64,000 nucleotides of DNA from Marisa cornuarietis. Taxonomy: Eukaryota; Mollusca; Gastropoda; Architaenioglossa; Ampullariidae. The stretch's first letter is position 1; every line of letters starts with the position of its first letter. Positions 21,085 to 32,397 of the stretch are shown one piece after another. The position numbers and the translations under genes are program-made. The stretch is from assembly GCA_004794655.1 (NCBI GenBank), contig SMMW01000073.1, forward strand, positions 575,611-639,610, written 5' to 3'. The notes under the pieces are model-generated. The model saw only the letters and a program-made list of their open reading frames with translations. It ran no database searches and had not been told where the DNA came from.

Positions 21085-22070
21085 GAGACATGGTCTGCAT
21101 ATAAAAGCCATACACTCTCAAGCCACTTAATTTTGTTTACATTTACAGGGATGTCTTCATGGCAGCTGTGTTTACTTTGATGTGTGTTATTATTTTAATG
21201 CTTGGTAGTTCTTTCCGCACAGTTTACCTTGCAAAGCAGGCAGTAAGTATGCCTGTACCATCTTTACCCACTAATTAAAAAAATGAAATTTTAAATAATG
21301 TATGCACAGATATAAAGATGAACGTGTAAATTTAAAGACACTGCTTACTGTAACATGGTAAGAAACACATTTATTAATCTGAGAGGGCATTTACTGGTAA
21401 GATTTATAGCTGTTCATGTGAAGTGTACAGTGATTAAGTTGCATCGCTGATATGTTTTGCACACAGGCTGGACAGAATGAAGTATGCAAAAATATACCAC
21501 AATGAAATCTGAACAACAGTTACACACGAAACATGAAGCGAATGCCGCACGATGGAGTAAAAGACAAAAACCAAATTGTGACGAGTCACATGGCGTCGAT
21601 ATCGTCGAGACGGCAAGCACTTCTACGACTGGCGTTTCTGACGAGTTTGTTGGCAAACCTACAACGACTACTTAGTTCTAGATGAAAATTGATGCTTGTA
21701 AAACAGAAGATTGGAACGAGATCAACAACGGTAAGACTTAAGAACGTTGTTTTGTTGAGTTAAATTCTTTTATCGATTTGTTCGCTTTCTTCACTTGCCG
21801 TGAATGTGGCGCTGCAGGCAAATTTGAAACGTTTTTTTGGAGATAGAATGGGCTATTCAAGACAGATTAACTTTAGATTCGAAAATGCCCATTTATCATC
21901 AAAAAATACTCCTGTTCGTGATTACAGGAAAGTGAAGAACTCTCAGTTGGTTTTGGTGTGAATAATTCGATGGTGCTTTGCTTTAATTAACTTGGTCTAG
22001 GTCATACAGCTATGACCAAATTTTCAGCACTTAAACAATCCTGGCATGCATTACAAAACATATCACTAAC
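21085..22070. other. No recognised gene; decayed transposon-associated sequence
   Basis: A plus-strand frame at 21484-21675 is basic and Ser/Thr-rich. It may belong to the N-terminus of the Mutator-like element downstream, but no domain supports this. Confidence 0.35.
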
Positions 22071-23216
22071 ATGGCACAGCTAATGTTGATGTCAGTGAAA
22101 CTGATGTGTGCATCTGCTGACGCTATGCGTGATGTTTATGCTGATTTAAATAGTAACTTATGCAGTGATGATGGTGCTAATGATAAGGAAAATGATGACG
22201 ATACTGGTAAGGAAAATGATGCTACTGATGGGGAAACTGATGGTCAGGTTAATGATACTGATGAGGAAAATGATGATTCTAATGATGTTTTCAGTAATGA
22301 GTCTCCTCTTGATGTTATGTTTCCTTTGACGGTACTTGGCACAAAAGGGGGGTTTTACTACCACTTACGGTGTAGGAATAGTTACTGAAGTTATAACATG
22401 GCTTGTGTTAGATTACGAAGTTCTGTCCAAGTATTGCCAAGGATGTGCCAATCCCAAAGCAAAGAACATGACTGATGATGAGAGAAAAGAATGGGAAGAA
22501 CAGCACAAGTCTACCTGTGTGCTAAATCATGATGGTTCTTCAAAGGCAATGGAGAAAAAGTCTGCTCTTACACTGTGGAGCAGGTCACTCGAAAAACACA
22601 ACATGCCGTATATACCTATGCTTTCAGATGGAGACTCCACCGCCCACTCAGCAGTAACAAATGCAAAGGTTTATGGTGACATCACAATAGAAAAGTTAGA
22701 ATGTGTCAACCACTGCCATAAAAGAATGGGGGCAGCTCTTAGGAGAAAGGCAAAGGAAGCAAAAATAGGTGGAAGGAAATATGGAGCCTTGACTGAAAAT
22801 GCCTGCAAAACTCTACAGAAATACAACATTGCCATTAAAAAGCACTTAGGATATCCTGAGGAGATGAGAACTATATGGGCAGGAAGGATTGTTGCACTGC
22901 ATGTCAACAGATGCAAATCATCTGAGATGTCCTGATAGCCCCAAGTCTTGGTGTTTTTTTTAACAGAGCAGCAGCCGCAGGCAAGAAACCAGGAAAGTAT
23001 AAGGAAAAAATACGCACTCTTCTGGCATACAAAGTTGCTAGTGCCATTTACCCCATCTATCAAAGGATGTCTGACCCCAATCTTCTGAAAAGAATGCAGC
23101 ATTGTAGAACCCAAAATGCCACCATCTGGGCTAGATGTCCAAAGACAATCTTTGTGGGTGCTGCACATGTTAAATCAGAAGTTGCATCAGCAGCCTTCCT
23201 TTTATTTTGCATCGAC
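22071..23216 (+). pseudogene. Decayed Mutator-like transposase
   Basis: An acidic Asp/Asn repeat region is followed by FDGTWHKRG and, after a frame change at a G run near 22347-22352, by TTTYGVGIVTEVITWLVLDY, YCQGC, TLWSRSLEKHNM, LSDGDSTAHSAV and KLECVNHCHKRMGAALRR. These match the conserved core of the Mutator-like transposase domain found in many invertebrate genomes. A further shift near 22935 leads to FFNRAAAAGKKPGKYKE and KRMQHCRTQNATIWARCPK. At least two frameshifts make it inactive. Confidence 0.82.
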
Positions 23217-23322
23217 ATGCGGCTGGATGTAAATGACAGTCATGGTTATGACAAATGTTTCATTCAGTATTTGTCCAGCTTATGTAGACATTTCAACAAG
23301 CGCTATTATGACAAAAAAAAAC

Positions 23323-23412
23323 CAGCTTTGTTCTCTCAAGACCGGAGATGAAGTGCTAGTGATGTTGCCAACTTCCACAAACAAAATGCTCTGCCGACAG
23401 AAGTCGAAAGGC
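23323..23412 (+). pseudogene. Fragment of a Ty3/Gypsy integrase C-terminus
   Basis: The frame reads LKTGDEVLVMLPTSTNKML, matching the conserved LKPGDKVLVLLPT-NK motif after the integrase core of Gypsy-type polyproteins. Only about 30 residues remain. Confidence 0.6.
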
Positions 23413-23449
23413 CTTTATTTAGGCTTTGCTATAGGTGTCCAAGAAAGCT

Positions 23450-24990
23450 CTTCTATTGGTTCACCTGGTTACAAACTAACCAATCAGAAGGTTTGCTTCA
23501 ATTCTGAGGTCCTGTTCACGCAGTTTGCGAGCCATTTTGTTTGCTGTTCGGATTAGAGTTTTTCGTGAATTTCGTGAAAAATGTCCTCGGATATAAGTGA
23601 TGTTGACGAGGCCGCCATATTGAGTGGCACAAGCGAGGAGTCAGTGGTGGATAGCCACTCTGCCAGCGAATTTGAAGGTATTTGTGCCATTTTTTTGCTT
23701 CTAATTGATGTAAATATATTTCTGAGACGTAGGCATATATATATATATAGCTCACGTGAATTTTTTATTTTTATATTTTACTAATTAACTTTGTTGTTTC
23801 GCAAACAATATGGGCGTGTCGTATGTGACAATTATAACATGTTTTATCATCAATTCTGCTTCTAGACAGACTTTTATTAATTAGATCGGTGTTTTTACTA
23901 ATCTTACTTTCGTTTTCTTTGTCATTTCTGCATCAGTCAATGTGTCATTTGAGCTACAAGGATATTTTAGAAGTGTGTGTGGTTAGTATGTGTGAGCAGA
24001 GATCCTGGTGTAACAACATTGATGGATGGGAATTTACTTCTGATTATTTCGAGTAAATGTTACTATTACAGTGTAATATACAAACAAAATGTAATTATAA
24101 GTATTGTTCAAAATGTAACTAATTTAATGTTATGTATATGTTGGTGTTGGAGTGGGACGTGACTGAAAGTGAAAAACGTTTTTATTGCAGTTGTTAGCTC
24201 ATGTGTACACGTATTATTCATGTGTAGCATTATCATAGTTTGTTATTATACAAACAATAACAGTAATGATAATAATTAATTTGTTTTTGTTTGGACACGA
24301 TGACGGCGACCTTCCCCAAGTTCATGGCTTGTGGCAGCCCATCATTGGGGAGGACCCTGGACCACAGCCTTGCCTTCACTGCTTCTTCAGGGCCCATACA
24401 CCCTCCACCCAGTGATGCTCGCCCTGTTGAGTACGTGGATTTATTTTTTACGTCTGCCCTTGTAGACCGGATTGTGGCTGAGACCAACTGGTACGCGGAG
24501 AAGTGGATTCGTGACCATGGGGACTACCTCCGGGACACGCCCAATTCTTTAGTACATCAATGGCTCAAGAAGGGAGAACTGTCGCCAGAGGAGTTTAGGG
24601 CTTTTCTGGGTGTTTCCCTGAACATGGGGCTCATCAAGAAGCCCACCATCGCCATATACTGGGATTCAGTATATTCCAGTCAGTCCACCCCATGGTTCCT
24701 GACACATTTCTCACGTGACCGTTTTAAGTTGTTAAAGTTCCTTCACTTCAACAACCATGATCTACAGCCACCTTCTGGACACCCGACCATGCGATCTTTA
24801 AAATTCAGCCCCTTGTTGACCATTTTACGAGGGCTTTCCTTCACCAGTACCACCCTGGGAGGGACATTTTCGTAGATGAGAGCATGGTTGGGTACAAGGG
24901 CAAGATGTGGATGGTGTCTGGTGCACCATCCTTGGGGAGGACGCTGGCCCTCAGCCTATTGCATTCACTGCTGGTCCAGGCCCTTCTAAA
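23450..24990 (+). pseudogene. piggyBac-type transposase, copy 1 (frameshifted, chimeric)
   Basis: A first exon at 23581-23677 encodes an acidic N-terminus (SDISDVDEAAILSG) with a GTATTT donor. The main part, 24291-24890, has LVDRIVAETNWYAEKWI, VHQWLKKGELSPEEFRAFLG, KKPTIAIYWD and WFLTHFSRDRFKLLKFLHF. After a frameshift near 24800 comes DIFVDESMVGYKG, the block with the first catalytic Asp. Beyond 24905 the sequence switches to a second copy of the N-terminal region (ILGEDAGPQP). Frames break near 24370 and 24800. It cannot encode an active transposase. Confidence 0.85.
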
Positions 24991-25085
24991 CTGCTTCAAA
25001 AACCGTTATAGCTATTGGTATTCATATGTATGTTCCCATTACGACAAATGTAGTAATAGCTGAGACTTCTTTTTCTCAATGCAAA

Positions 25086-25232
25086 ACTGTCATTGAAACC
25101 AATCTAACATTTCAGATACAAAGGTGTCCTGCCTGCCAAAAACATGAAACTATAAAGACACAGGCTCCTGTGATGACACCAATCAAAGTCAAAGAACCAC
25201 TGGAACTTGTGGAGATGGATTATATGGGTAAT
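25086..25232 (+). pseudogene. Fragment of a Gypsy/Ginger-type integrase zinc-binding region
   Basis: The frame shows CPACQKHETIKTQAP, then PIKVKEPLELVEMDYMG. This matches the second half of the H2C2 zinc finger and the start of the integrase core (xELVxxDxxG). Gypsy integrases and the related Ginger/KRBA2-type proteins share this pattern. About 48 residues remain. Confidence 0.6.
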
Positions 25233-26277
25233 GAGCACAACACAGAAACTAAATAAAGCAAATGCATGACATCACATAGTCTTGACATGCACCTGCTGTA
25301 GCTTTAGTTACATTCCCAGTGCTTATTTCTCATTCCCCATTTTCTTCACGTTCCTTCTCTTGATAATCACATCAACAGACAGGTTGACAAGTTTCTCATG
25401 CAACTGCAGATTGAATTCAATACAATCATACAAAACTAGGGAGTACTTTACAGATTTACCATCCATTTCAATTAAAAACTGGTGTGTGTGAAGACTCACT
25501 CAGATGTAGTAATGTAATACATGTACTAATGTAATATCTTCCTTCATATCTGTTTGAAAAGTTTACTGCAGTCATCAGAAATGCGTGCTTAAGACTTAAC
25601 TTTCTTCCTATCCTTACAAGTCCTTTAAAGCGCACAAAAGCTGGGAACTGTTTTGTCTTGACAATCATAGACCACTTCAAGTTTTTCAAGATATATCCCA
25701 TGCCATCAAAGGAGCTACAAGGTATTCTTCGAAAAATATTGTCCTTTGTACAAAGGTAAGCGCCAGAGCGTTATGACATTTCCTTGATCAGCCTAGAATG
25801 CTGTTTGAAATAGTAGCACAGTACACATAATTTTAGAGCCATGTAAATAAATTTTAAAGTTGCATGCCCAACATTCCTCACGACACTCTCGTAAATACTT
25901 AAAGGGTTGCTGTGGTAGCCAGAGGAAAAAAAATTACTGGCTTGCTAATGTATACAAACAAGACTGCCATACCTTTATACACAGACTTTAATATTTATTC
26001 GGCCACACTGACCCCCCCCCCCAGTTCTCAATATACACCATGCACACTGGCAGAACATTTAAAAAAAAAACCACAACATGACCAGGATAGGGTCAGGTAT
26101 TTTGAGGAAGGTAGAAAGTAACAACAGATTGGTTGGTGCAGTCTTCCTATCTTTCAAGGTAACCCTCTATATTGCTGTGATGAGTAATGCCCTCAAGGAG
26201 TACCAGGATAAATGAACAGGCTTTTGACAGACTTATCACCCTGCTTGTGGCACAGTAGTGACACATTTATATGCTGT
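25233..26277. other. No recognised gene
   Basis: Intergenic sequence between transposon remnants. A C9-10 run lies at about 26012-26021. No coding or splice evidence was found. Confidence 0.4.
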
Positions 26278-27791
26278 TTAACCCGCTTAGCCCGAAGAGC
26301 CAGTAAAGTGGCTCTGATATAGGGGCGTAGAAAAACTTTTCCATTGGTTGATTTGTTTAAAAGTCAACCAATCAGAAAATTAGTTTGCATTCCGCGATCT
26401 TTTCCCTTTCTTTCGATCGCCATTTTGTCGTCTCAAAAGCCTAAAAAAAATGAATTGCGAAGCTCACGAAGAAGAAGCCATTGATGGCGATACAAGTAAG
26501 CGATTTTGAAGGTATTAATGCCGTTTTGTTTGCTCTATTTGATGTAAATAGGTTTCTGTCACACAGGTATGGAGCTCACAAAACATTTTTTGACTTTTCT
26601 CAATTTACTTGTTTGCCTTGCGATAAATGTGCGCATATCCTGTATGACAATTCAAACATATTTTATCAATTCTGTATTTAGGAATTAGATTAGCGTTTTA
26701 TTGATTTTTTTGTTGTTCTCTTTTGTCACTTTATGCAACTGTCGGTGTCTCATTCGAGTTACAAGGCTATTTTATAAGTGTGTTTGGGTAGTATGTCAGA
26801 GTAGAAATCCTGGTGGATTGTCAACAAGGGATCAAAAATAATTTCTGATTACTTGCAGTAAATGTAATTTTTACAGTTTTTTTTCTTTAGTTTTGTTTTA
26901 CCAAAGAATAAAATGTAATTATAAGTATTAATTAGAATGTAACTTATGTAATTTTTTTGTTATTATTAGTTTTTTAACAGTGAAGAAGAGTTTTTATAGC
27001 AGTTTTTAGCTCATGTGTGTACATGTGTTAATTTATGTGTGGCACTCTCACAGTTTGTAATTATGCAATAACAGCAGTGATGATTTTTTTTTGGATATGC
27101 AGAGCCAATGCCTGATGTTGGGAATAATGTTGACGGAGAGGAGACTGGGGAACCTTCAGGGCCAGAGGTCTATGGTGTCTGGTGCACCATTCTTGGGGAG
27201 GATGCTGGCCCTCAGCCTATTCCATTCACTGCTGCTCCGGGCCCCAAACACCCTCCACCTCCTGGGGCAGACCCCATTGAGTATTTAAGACGAGTAGTAC
27301 GGAAGGCAAGAGTGATTGTGAAAGATAGCACATGCTTTAGCACAGTATTATAAGTGCCCGCTGAAAGAATAGTTTTATAAATAAGTCTGTTGCCCTTCTT
27401 AACAAGTGATGCAGGGGCCTGTGAGTGTGTGGGTGTGTGCGTGATTTTGTGAAGACTGTTTTTGGTGATGTGTGAATTTTAGGGTGTGTGTGAATGGATT
27501 GTTTATTGTTGTAAGCGTAGTTAAGTTTTTAGTATATATCCCTGTTGAGATAATAAAGTTGAATTGAATGGAATATTTAATGTTTTTTACATCTTCCCTT
27601 ATAGGTCAGATAGTGACTGAGACAAATCGGTACGCACAGCAGTGGATTAATAAACATAGGACATTCCTCCTTGAGAGACCCACGTCTACTGTACACCAAT
27701 GGCTGAAAAGGGGGCGCTTGTCGGAGAAGGAATTTAGGGCATTTCTGGGTGTTCTCCTGAATATGGAGATCATCCGGAAACCTAGTATCTT
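26278..27791 (+). pseudogene. piggyBac-type element, copy 2 (interrupted)
   Basis: The left end TTAACCCGCTTAGCCC has the TTAA-CCC form typical of piggyBac ends and is followed by a small hairpin (GAGCCAGTAAAGTGGCTC). The acidic N-terminal exon near 26450, the ILGEDAGPQPIPFTAAPGPK block (27180-27240) and the LIGQIVTETNRYAQQWI to FRAFLGVLLNM block (27598-27767) parallel copy 1. A retrotransposon 3' fragment (27289-27569) splits the reading frame, and similarity ends after RKPSI at about 27790. Confidence 0.8.
27289..27569 (+). mobile_element. 5'-truncated LINE 3' end inserted into piggyBac copy 2
   Basis: The insert opens with LRRVVRKARVIVKDST, which resembles the conserved C-terminal RKARxIVxD segment of CR1/L2-type LINE proteins. 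It ends in GAGATAATAAAGTTGAATTG, a typical LINE 3' tail. The flanks AGTATTTAA and GAATATTTAA look like an imperfect target-site duplication within the piggyBac EYL codons. Confidence 0.6.
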
Positions 27792-28605
27792 AAGTCTTAA
27801 GGCCAGGGCACACGAGATACAAAAGCTCTTGAAACTGTTCCAAACAGCCTTGTTTTTCCTGTTTGCCGTGTGACCAGCACTGCAGACTGCCCGCAAACAG
27901 TTCGGTAGACTTGTTCGGTTCTAGTCCGCAAGCTGTTCGCCGATTTAAAACCCGGTCTAAAATTTAGTGCATTTTAAGTTTTCATCATGGCTGCGAAAAA
28001 AGGAACAGGGCCTCTGGCTAATCCAAACAAAGCACAAACTTTATGCCTCATCTATTTTTCTTTCACATTATTTTCAGGCCAGGCCACGGGAAGAAGGGAC
28101 AATTTCCCCAACAAAAAACCACCACCTAGTACCAGAGGTAGCTGTGACTGGTCTGCTGCATGGGGTTCCTTAAAGGAACCCTATAGCTATTGCTTGCATG
28201 CACTGAAAGCTATACTGACTCAGAAGAGTCAAATAAAAATGCATATGGTTTAGGAAAGGTAATTCACAATGTATTTTTGTTATTGTCTAGTGCTTTCAAT
28301 TTGCATATAGAAATTGTGCTTTAATATGAAAGCAAATCTTATAGATCTTTCAATGGACAGCTGAATCAGAAAACTGAAAATAACATTTTTTGTTTACATA
28401 TATTCTAAATGTGTGGAAATATTTGCTGTGAAATCTGATAAAAAGAATCTGCTCTTTTTTTCTTTTTTTGTCCAGAGAAGTGTCTCTGTGGCAGCAGCTT
28501 ATAGGCTTCGATGCTTCCCTGCCCACACGGGGGAATGGCGATGTTGATCATGTATTTTAGATATCACAAAGCATTTAACTGTCCTGACTAAGCACTAAGA
28601 TTTTA
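27792..28605. other. Decayed insert, possibly a Harbinger-like end
   Basis: Copy 2 of piggyBac is followed abruptly by TTAAGGCCAGGGCACACG, which resembles the GGCCAGGGCACACG start of some Harbinger-type elements. An 88-residue frame beginning at 27987 (MAAKKGTGPLANPNK) has no recognised domain. No matching right end was found, so the identity is open. Confidence 0.3.
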
Positions 28606-28649
28606 GTGAAAAATGAACTGATGAAAATGTCTCATGTTGGTCAATTAAA

Positions 28650-29270
28650 AATTTGTTCATTGATGGAAAAGACAGTATGGACAGTTATTTGCAACGATTT
28701 GAGCGCCACGTCCAGTTGGCCGCGAACCGAGTGGGCAGTGTCACTGAGTGCGTTGTTGTCTGGGCATGCACTTGATATTTACTCCTGCATGCCGGCAGAA
28801 GCAGCTCAAGATTACGATGAGCTGAAACAAGCATTACTGAGTGGGTATGACTTTACAGAAAACGGATTCAGACATCGTTTCCGTGCCAGCAAGCCAGAGA
28901 AAGGTGAGAGCCCTGAGCAGCTCTTAGAAAGAATTAGGGGGTACCTGTACAGATGGATCGAGTTAGCGAGGCAGGAAAAGAACTTTGAAAGTCTTTTATA
29001 TGTTGTTTTGAAAGAACAGTTTGTCGAAGCCTGCCCCAAAGACTTGGCTATCTTCCTGCAGCAGCAGGAAGATCAGAGCCTGAGAGCACTGTCAAATGCT
29101 GCGACAAGATATTTACAATCTCAAGGGATCCATCGCCTGTGACTCCACCACCATCACTCCCGGTCTATGAGAGAAGAAACAAAGACCAGCAGAGTTTCTC
29201 GTGCGGAGGGAGAGGCCACAAGGCAATGGTGTGTCCAAGTGGGTTGAATAAGCAACAGTCTAGCCACAAG
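28650..29270 (+). pseudogene. Gag region of a Ty3/Gypsy-type retrotransposon (decayed)
   Basis: FIDGKDSMDSYLQRFERHVQ at about 28650 continues, after a frameshift near 28725, as TEWAVSLSALLSGHALDIYS, LKQALLSGYDFTENGFRHRF and FVEACPKDLAIFLQQ. This is the SCAN-like Gag fold of Gypsy elements in which a Trp/Leu-rich core is followed by xGFRxRFR. A CCHC-type zinc knuckle follows in another frame (29190-29235) but its first Cys is Ser. The downstream pol region is not recognisable. It is an old, defective insertion. Confidence 0.8.
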
Positions 29271-30682
29271 ATGTTTGAAGAGAGCACTGACGTCGGCCAA
29301 CTTTGCAGTGACTGAGCAGGCAGAATGTGATGAATGGTAATGGAACTTTCTTAAATTGGTTTTCAGTCTTGTTAAGCCATACTAGAGTCCAAGCAGGGAC
29401 CACACGAGGAAACTGCTAAAGCCTTAGTCGAGCCAACCCTAGTCGAATCCACCGGTTAAAGTTTTCGAAGTGGCTGAAACGCTGTCCTGAAAACATGCAG
29501 TGCCATTTACGAGGAATTGAAAGAGTTACTTGAAGGTATACACTGCTTTATGTCTTAGCCATTAAGGCCAGAATTCTGTTGTCAATATCCATAATGGTCA
29601 CCAGCAGGTGTGGATGCTTATAAATGGGTGTGAGCTTACAAAAGCTCTGAGTGATGTGTGTTGTCCGTAATGCAGGGAGAATCAGCTTTCCTACAGTGTT
29701 TGTGTAGGTGAGAATTTGGGCGTCTCTTCAAAGCTTGCATTAGTACTTATAAAGTTTGGTATGTCATCATCAAGCATCCAAGGCAGTGAGAGCATAAACG
29801 ACGCCTTTGAAGTGAACAGACAAATGACATTTTAGTCACAAAATGAGAGGAAGCCATGCTATGTTGCAAACCTTCTCCACTGTAATGGGCATACCAGGCA
29901 TGTCCCTAAAGATCTTTCATAAGTATTACAAAAAAAGTGACAGGCATGTGATTTTTCATGCTAAAGTGAGTTTCCAGACTCCGTACATATCTTTAGTTTC
30001 TTTCCATTCAGCTGCTGAAATTAGTTCAGAATTCGCTTTGCCTGAACGCTCTGCGGCTGTGATTTGAGAAGCCTATGCTAAAACTGACAAAGATCTCAGG
30101 GTACCACTTGGGAAAGGAGAAAACCCTGTCACCAACATCAGTGCATCCTTGGATGGAACATGGCATATGAGGATATGCCTCTCTTACTGGTGTTGAATTG
30201 TGTATACCTTCTAACAGGTCTCCGTTGTCGATTTTTGTTGTCAAAATATTGTCATGCATGTTAACTTGCAGAGTTCAGAGGGCCATCAGCAGCTCAATTA
30301 GATGCTTGGAAAGAAAAGCATGCTCCAGATTGCTGTATAAATCATTGCATATCAACCAAGGCTATGGAGTCTAGTAGTCTTTAAGCATAATAAGGACAGC
30401 ATGGCAAATAAAATCAGCAACACAATAAAATAATAGCAAGAGAAGTGAGGTACGGTACAATTTCTGCTTAAGGTAATAACAATAACTATGCATTTAAATA
30501 AAGTCTACGATCAGTAATACCTTTTTTTAAAGTGCATCTAGAAAGTTAAAACTGAGCCTGTGCCACTTAAACACTGCTTTGGTTTTAAAGCCCAAGCAAG
30601 CAAACTATCAGCTCACTCATTCACATAAGGTGCATTAAGGGACAAAACTCCAGAACTTGCAACTGTGTTTGCCTGCAGAAGC
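29271..30682. other. No recognised gene; probable retrotransposon decay
   Basis: Sequence after the gag remnant has no intact frame and no protease, reverse transcriptase or RNase H motif that I can see. No LTR pair was identified. Confidence 0.35.
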
Positions 30683-30748
30683 TCAGGGATGGAGGAGGTC
30701 CAGATAACTGTCACTATGGCTGACATCAAGAGTTGTCCACAGTGCCTG
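30683..30748 (-). CDS. Candidate terminal exon of a small minus-strand gene
   Basis: After a TTTCCAG acceptor (minus strand, just above 30748) the frame reads QALWTTLDVSHSDSYLDLLH then Pro and TGA. It joins in frame to the candidate exon at 34355-34407. I do not recognise the protein. Support is limited to the splice sites, the frame match and protein-like composition. Confidence 0.3.
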   Translation of the reverse strand, partial: QALWTTLDVSHSDSYLDLLHP

Positions 30749-31821
30749 CTGGAAACAGAAACAACCCGCAACACTAAAAAGGCAATTCTAAGAATCTATG
30801 CATTTCTTTCTCAACATACAGCAAAACATTGTAGTATCAAGTAAACCCACAAGAGTCGTGACCTTTGGCAGACGTCTATCACGATTCATAAACTTTTATC
30901 ATTCTCAAAAATATTTCCAAAAAATAACAATGTAAGGAACAATTTAAGTTCTTGTCTCATTAGGTAATAAATATGAAATGAATTTGCTTCAGGTTTCTGC
31001 CATGGCTAGATATTCAGGAAGGTAATTTAAAAAAAAACTTTGTGAAACATGCTACATCAAAAATCTTAGTTTATGTCTTATGTCAAAAATACATGTGAAA
31101 ATCCATAAGAAAACACAAAAATGTTGCATATGTACAAAGTTTTAGCATTTTGAATCAACTTGAAACATATGATCTCTGGCTCACTATTTTCAAAAGCCAG
31201 GAAACTAATCAATGCAGACAACATCTGCAATTGAATTCTTTTTCCCACCTATAAAAGTGAATATTGCTCGCATCACTGCAAGTTTACCATACCTGGTCTA
31301 TGAAACGCTGATCTAACCCACTTCTCCAGCAATTTAACCCAGTGATCAATAGTAAGCTCACCCAAATGAAACATTACACAACCACTTACACAACAAACTG
31401 ATTAACCTTGAATGGATCAGTGTAAGCAAACTATCCCTCAATCAACTACTACCTTTATAACAAAAATAAATAAAACCAAATGAAAACTGTTTTCTCAGCA
31501 GTCTTTGATCGCTGCATGAAAACAGAGGAAAATGCTAGTGGCAATATACACAAAAAGCCATGACATATTTCACAACAAGATTTAAAACAAAAACAGCAAA
31601 GCAACTACATAAATCTTCTGCGCAAAAAGGACTGCTGTGGCTATATCAACAGTAAGTGAGAAAGAAACAAGTGTTTTGAAAGCAAACCTGAAGGCTTTTA
31701 AGACAGGTTTTTAATCAATGACTATTGCGTTATTTCAACATGCTTTGTTACTAATGCTGCAACCTTCACAATAATCGCAATTGTTAACCTGTGATGAAGT
31801 CACATCCAAAATTTTCTTATA
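30749..31821. other. No recognised gene; probable intron
   Basis: AT-rich sequence lying between the candidate terminal exon and the pogo-type element, probably the remainder of the candidate gene's intron. Confidence 0.35.
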
Positions 31822-32397
31822 CAGTCGGACCTCACTAAGTCAACCTTCCCTAAGTCGAAAACCTCCCTATATCGAATTAATTGTTAGGTCCCGGCCAAAT
31901 TCCATAAGAACAACGTACATTTTAGATCTCCTTAACTCGAAGATTTTTTGGCTTCCAACCTCCGTTAGTCGAATTCTGAGCCATCACCAACCAGACGCAA
32001 CTATGTCTCAAACTGTTCCAATCTATCTCAAGAAAGACACTTTTATCCCATTTTCCTTTCATCTTTGTGTAAAAGGTTCGTTGCGTGCTCTGTTGCGCAG
32101 TAGACAACTAACTGACTCTTGCACCAGTCCCCCTTTTGAAGATGACCGATTCAGGGGAACTGGCCGACACTAGAGTTTTTCCCACAGCCGCTTCAAGTCG
32201 GCGGGTCGCGCATTACTGGTCAAGATTTATGGCCACCCGCCTTGACAATCCTTTCAGGCGGTGGTAACTTGACCAGTGGACCGTTGGTGGTTCACACGCA
32301 AACATACTGTGAAAAATACGTTTTCTACACTTTGTCAGTCTCTTATCGGGACGAGCACTGAATAGAGATCGTGTCAGTGTGGTTTTCCCATGCAGTA

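Noticed and set aside
31781..32173. 130-residue plus-strand frame
   Set aside because: It spans the left terminal repeat of the pogo/Tigger-like element and is a chance reading through subterminal repeats.
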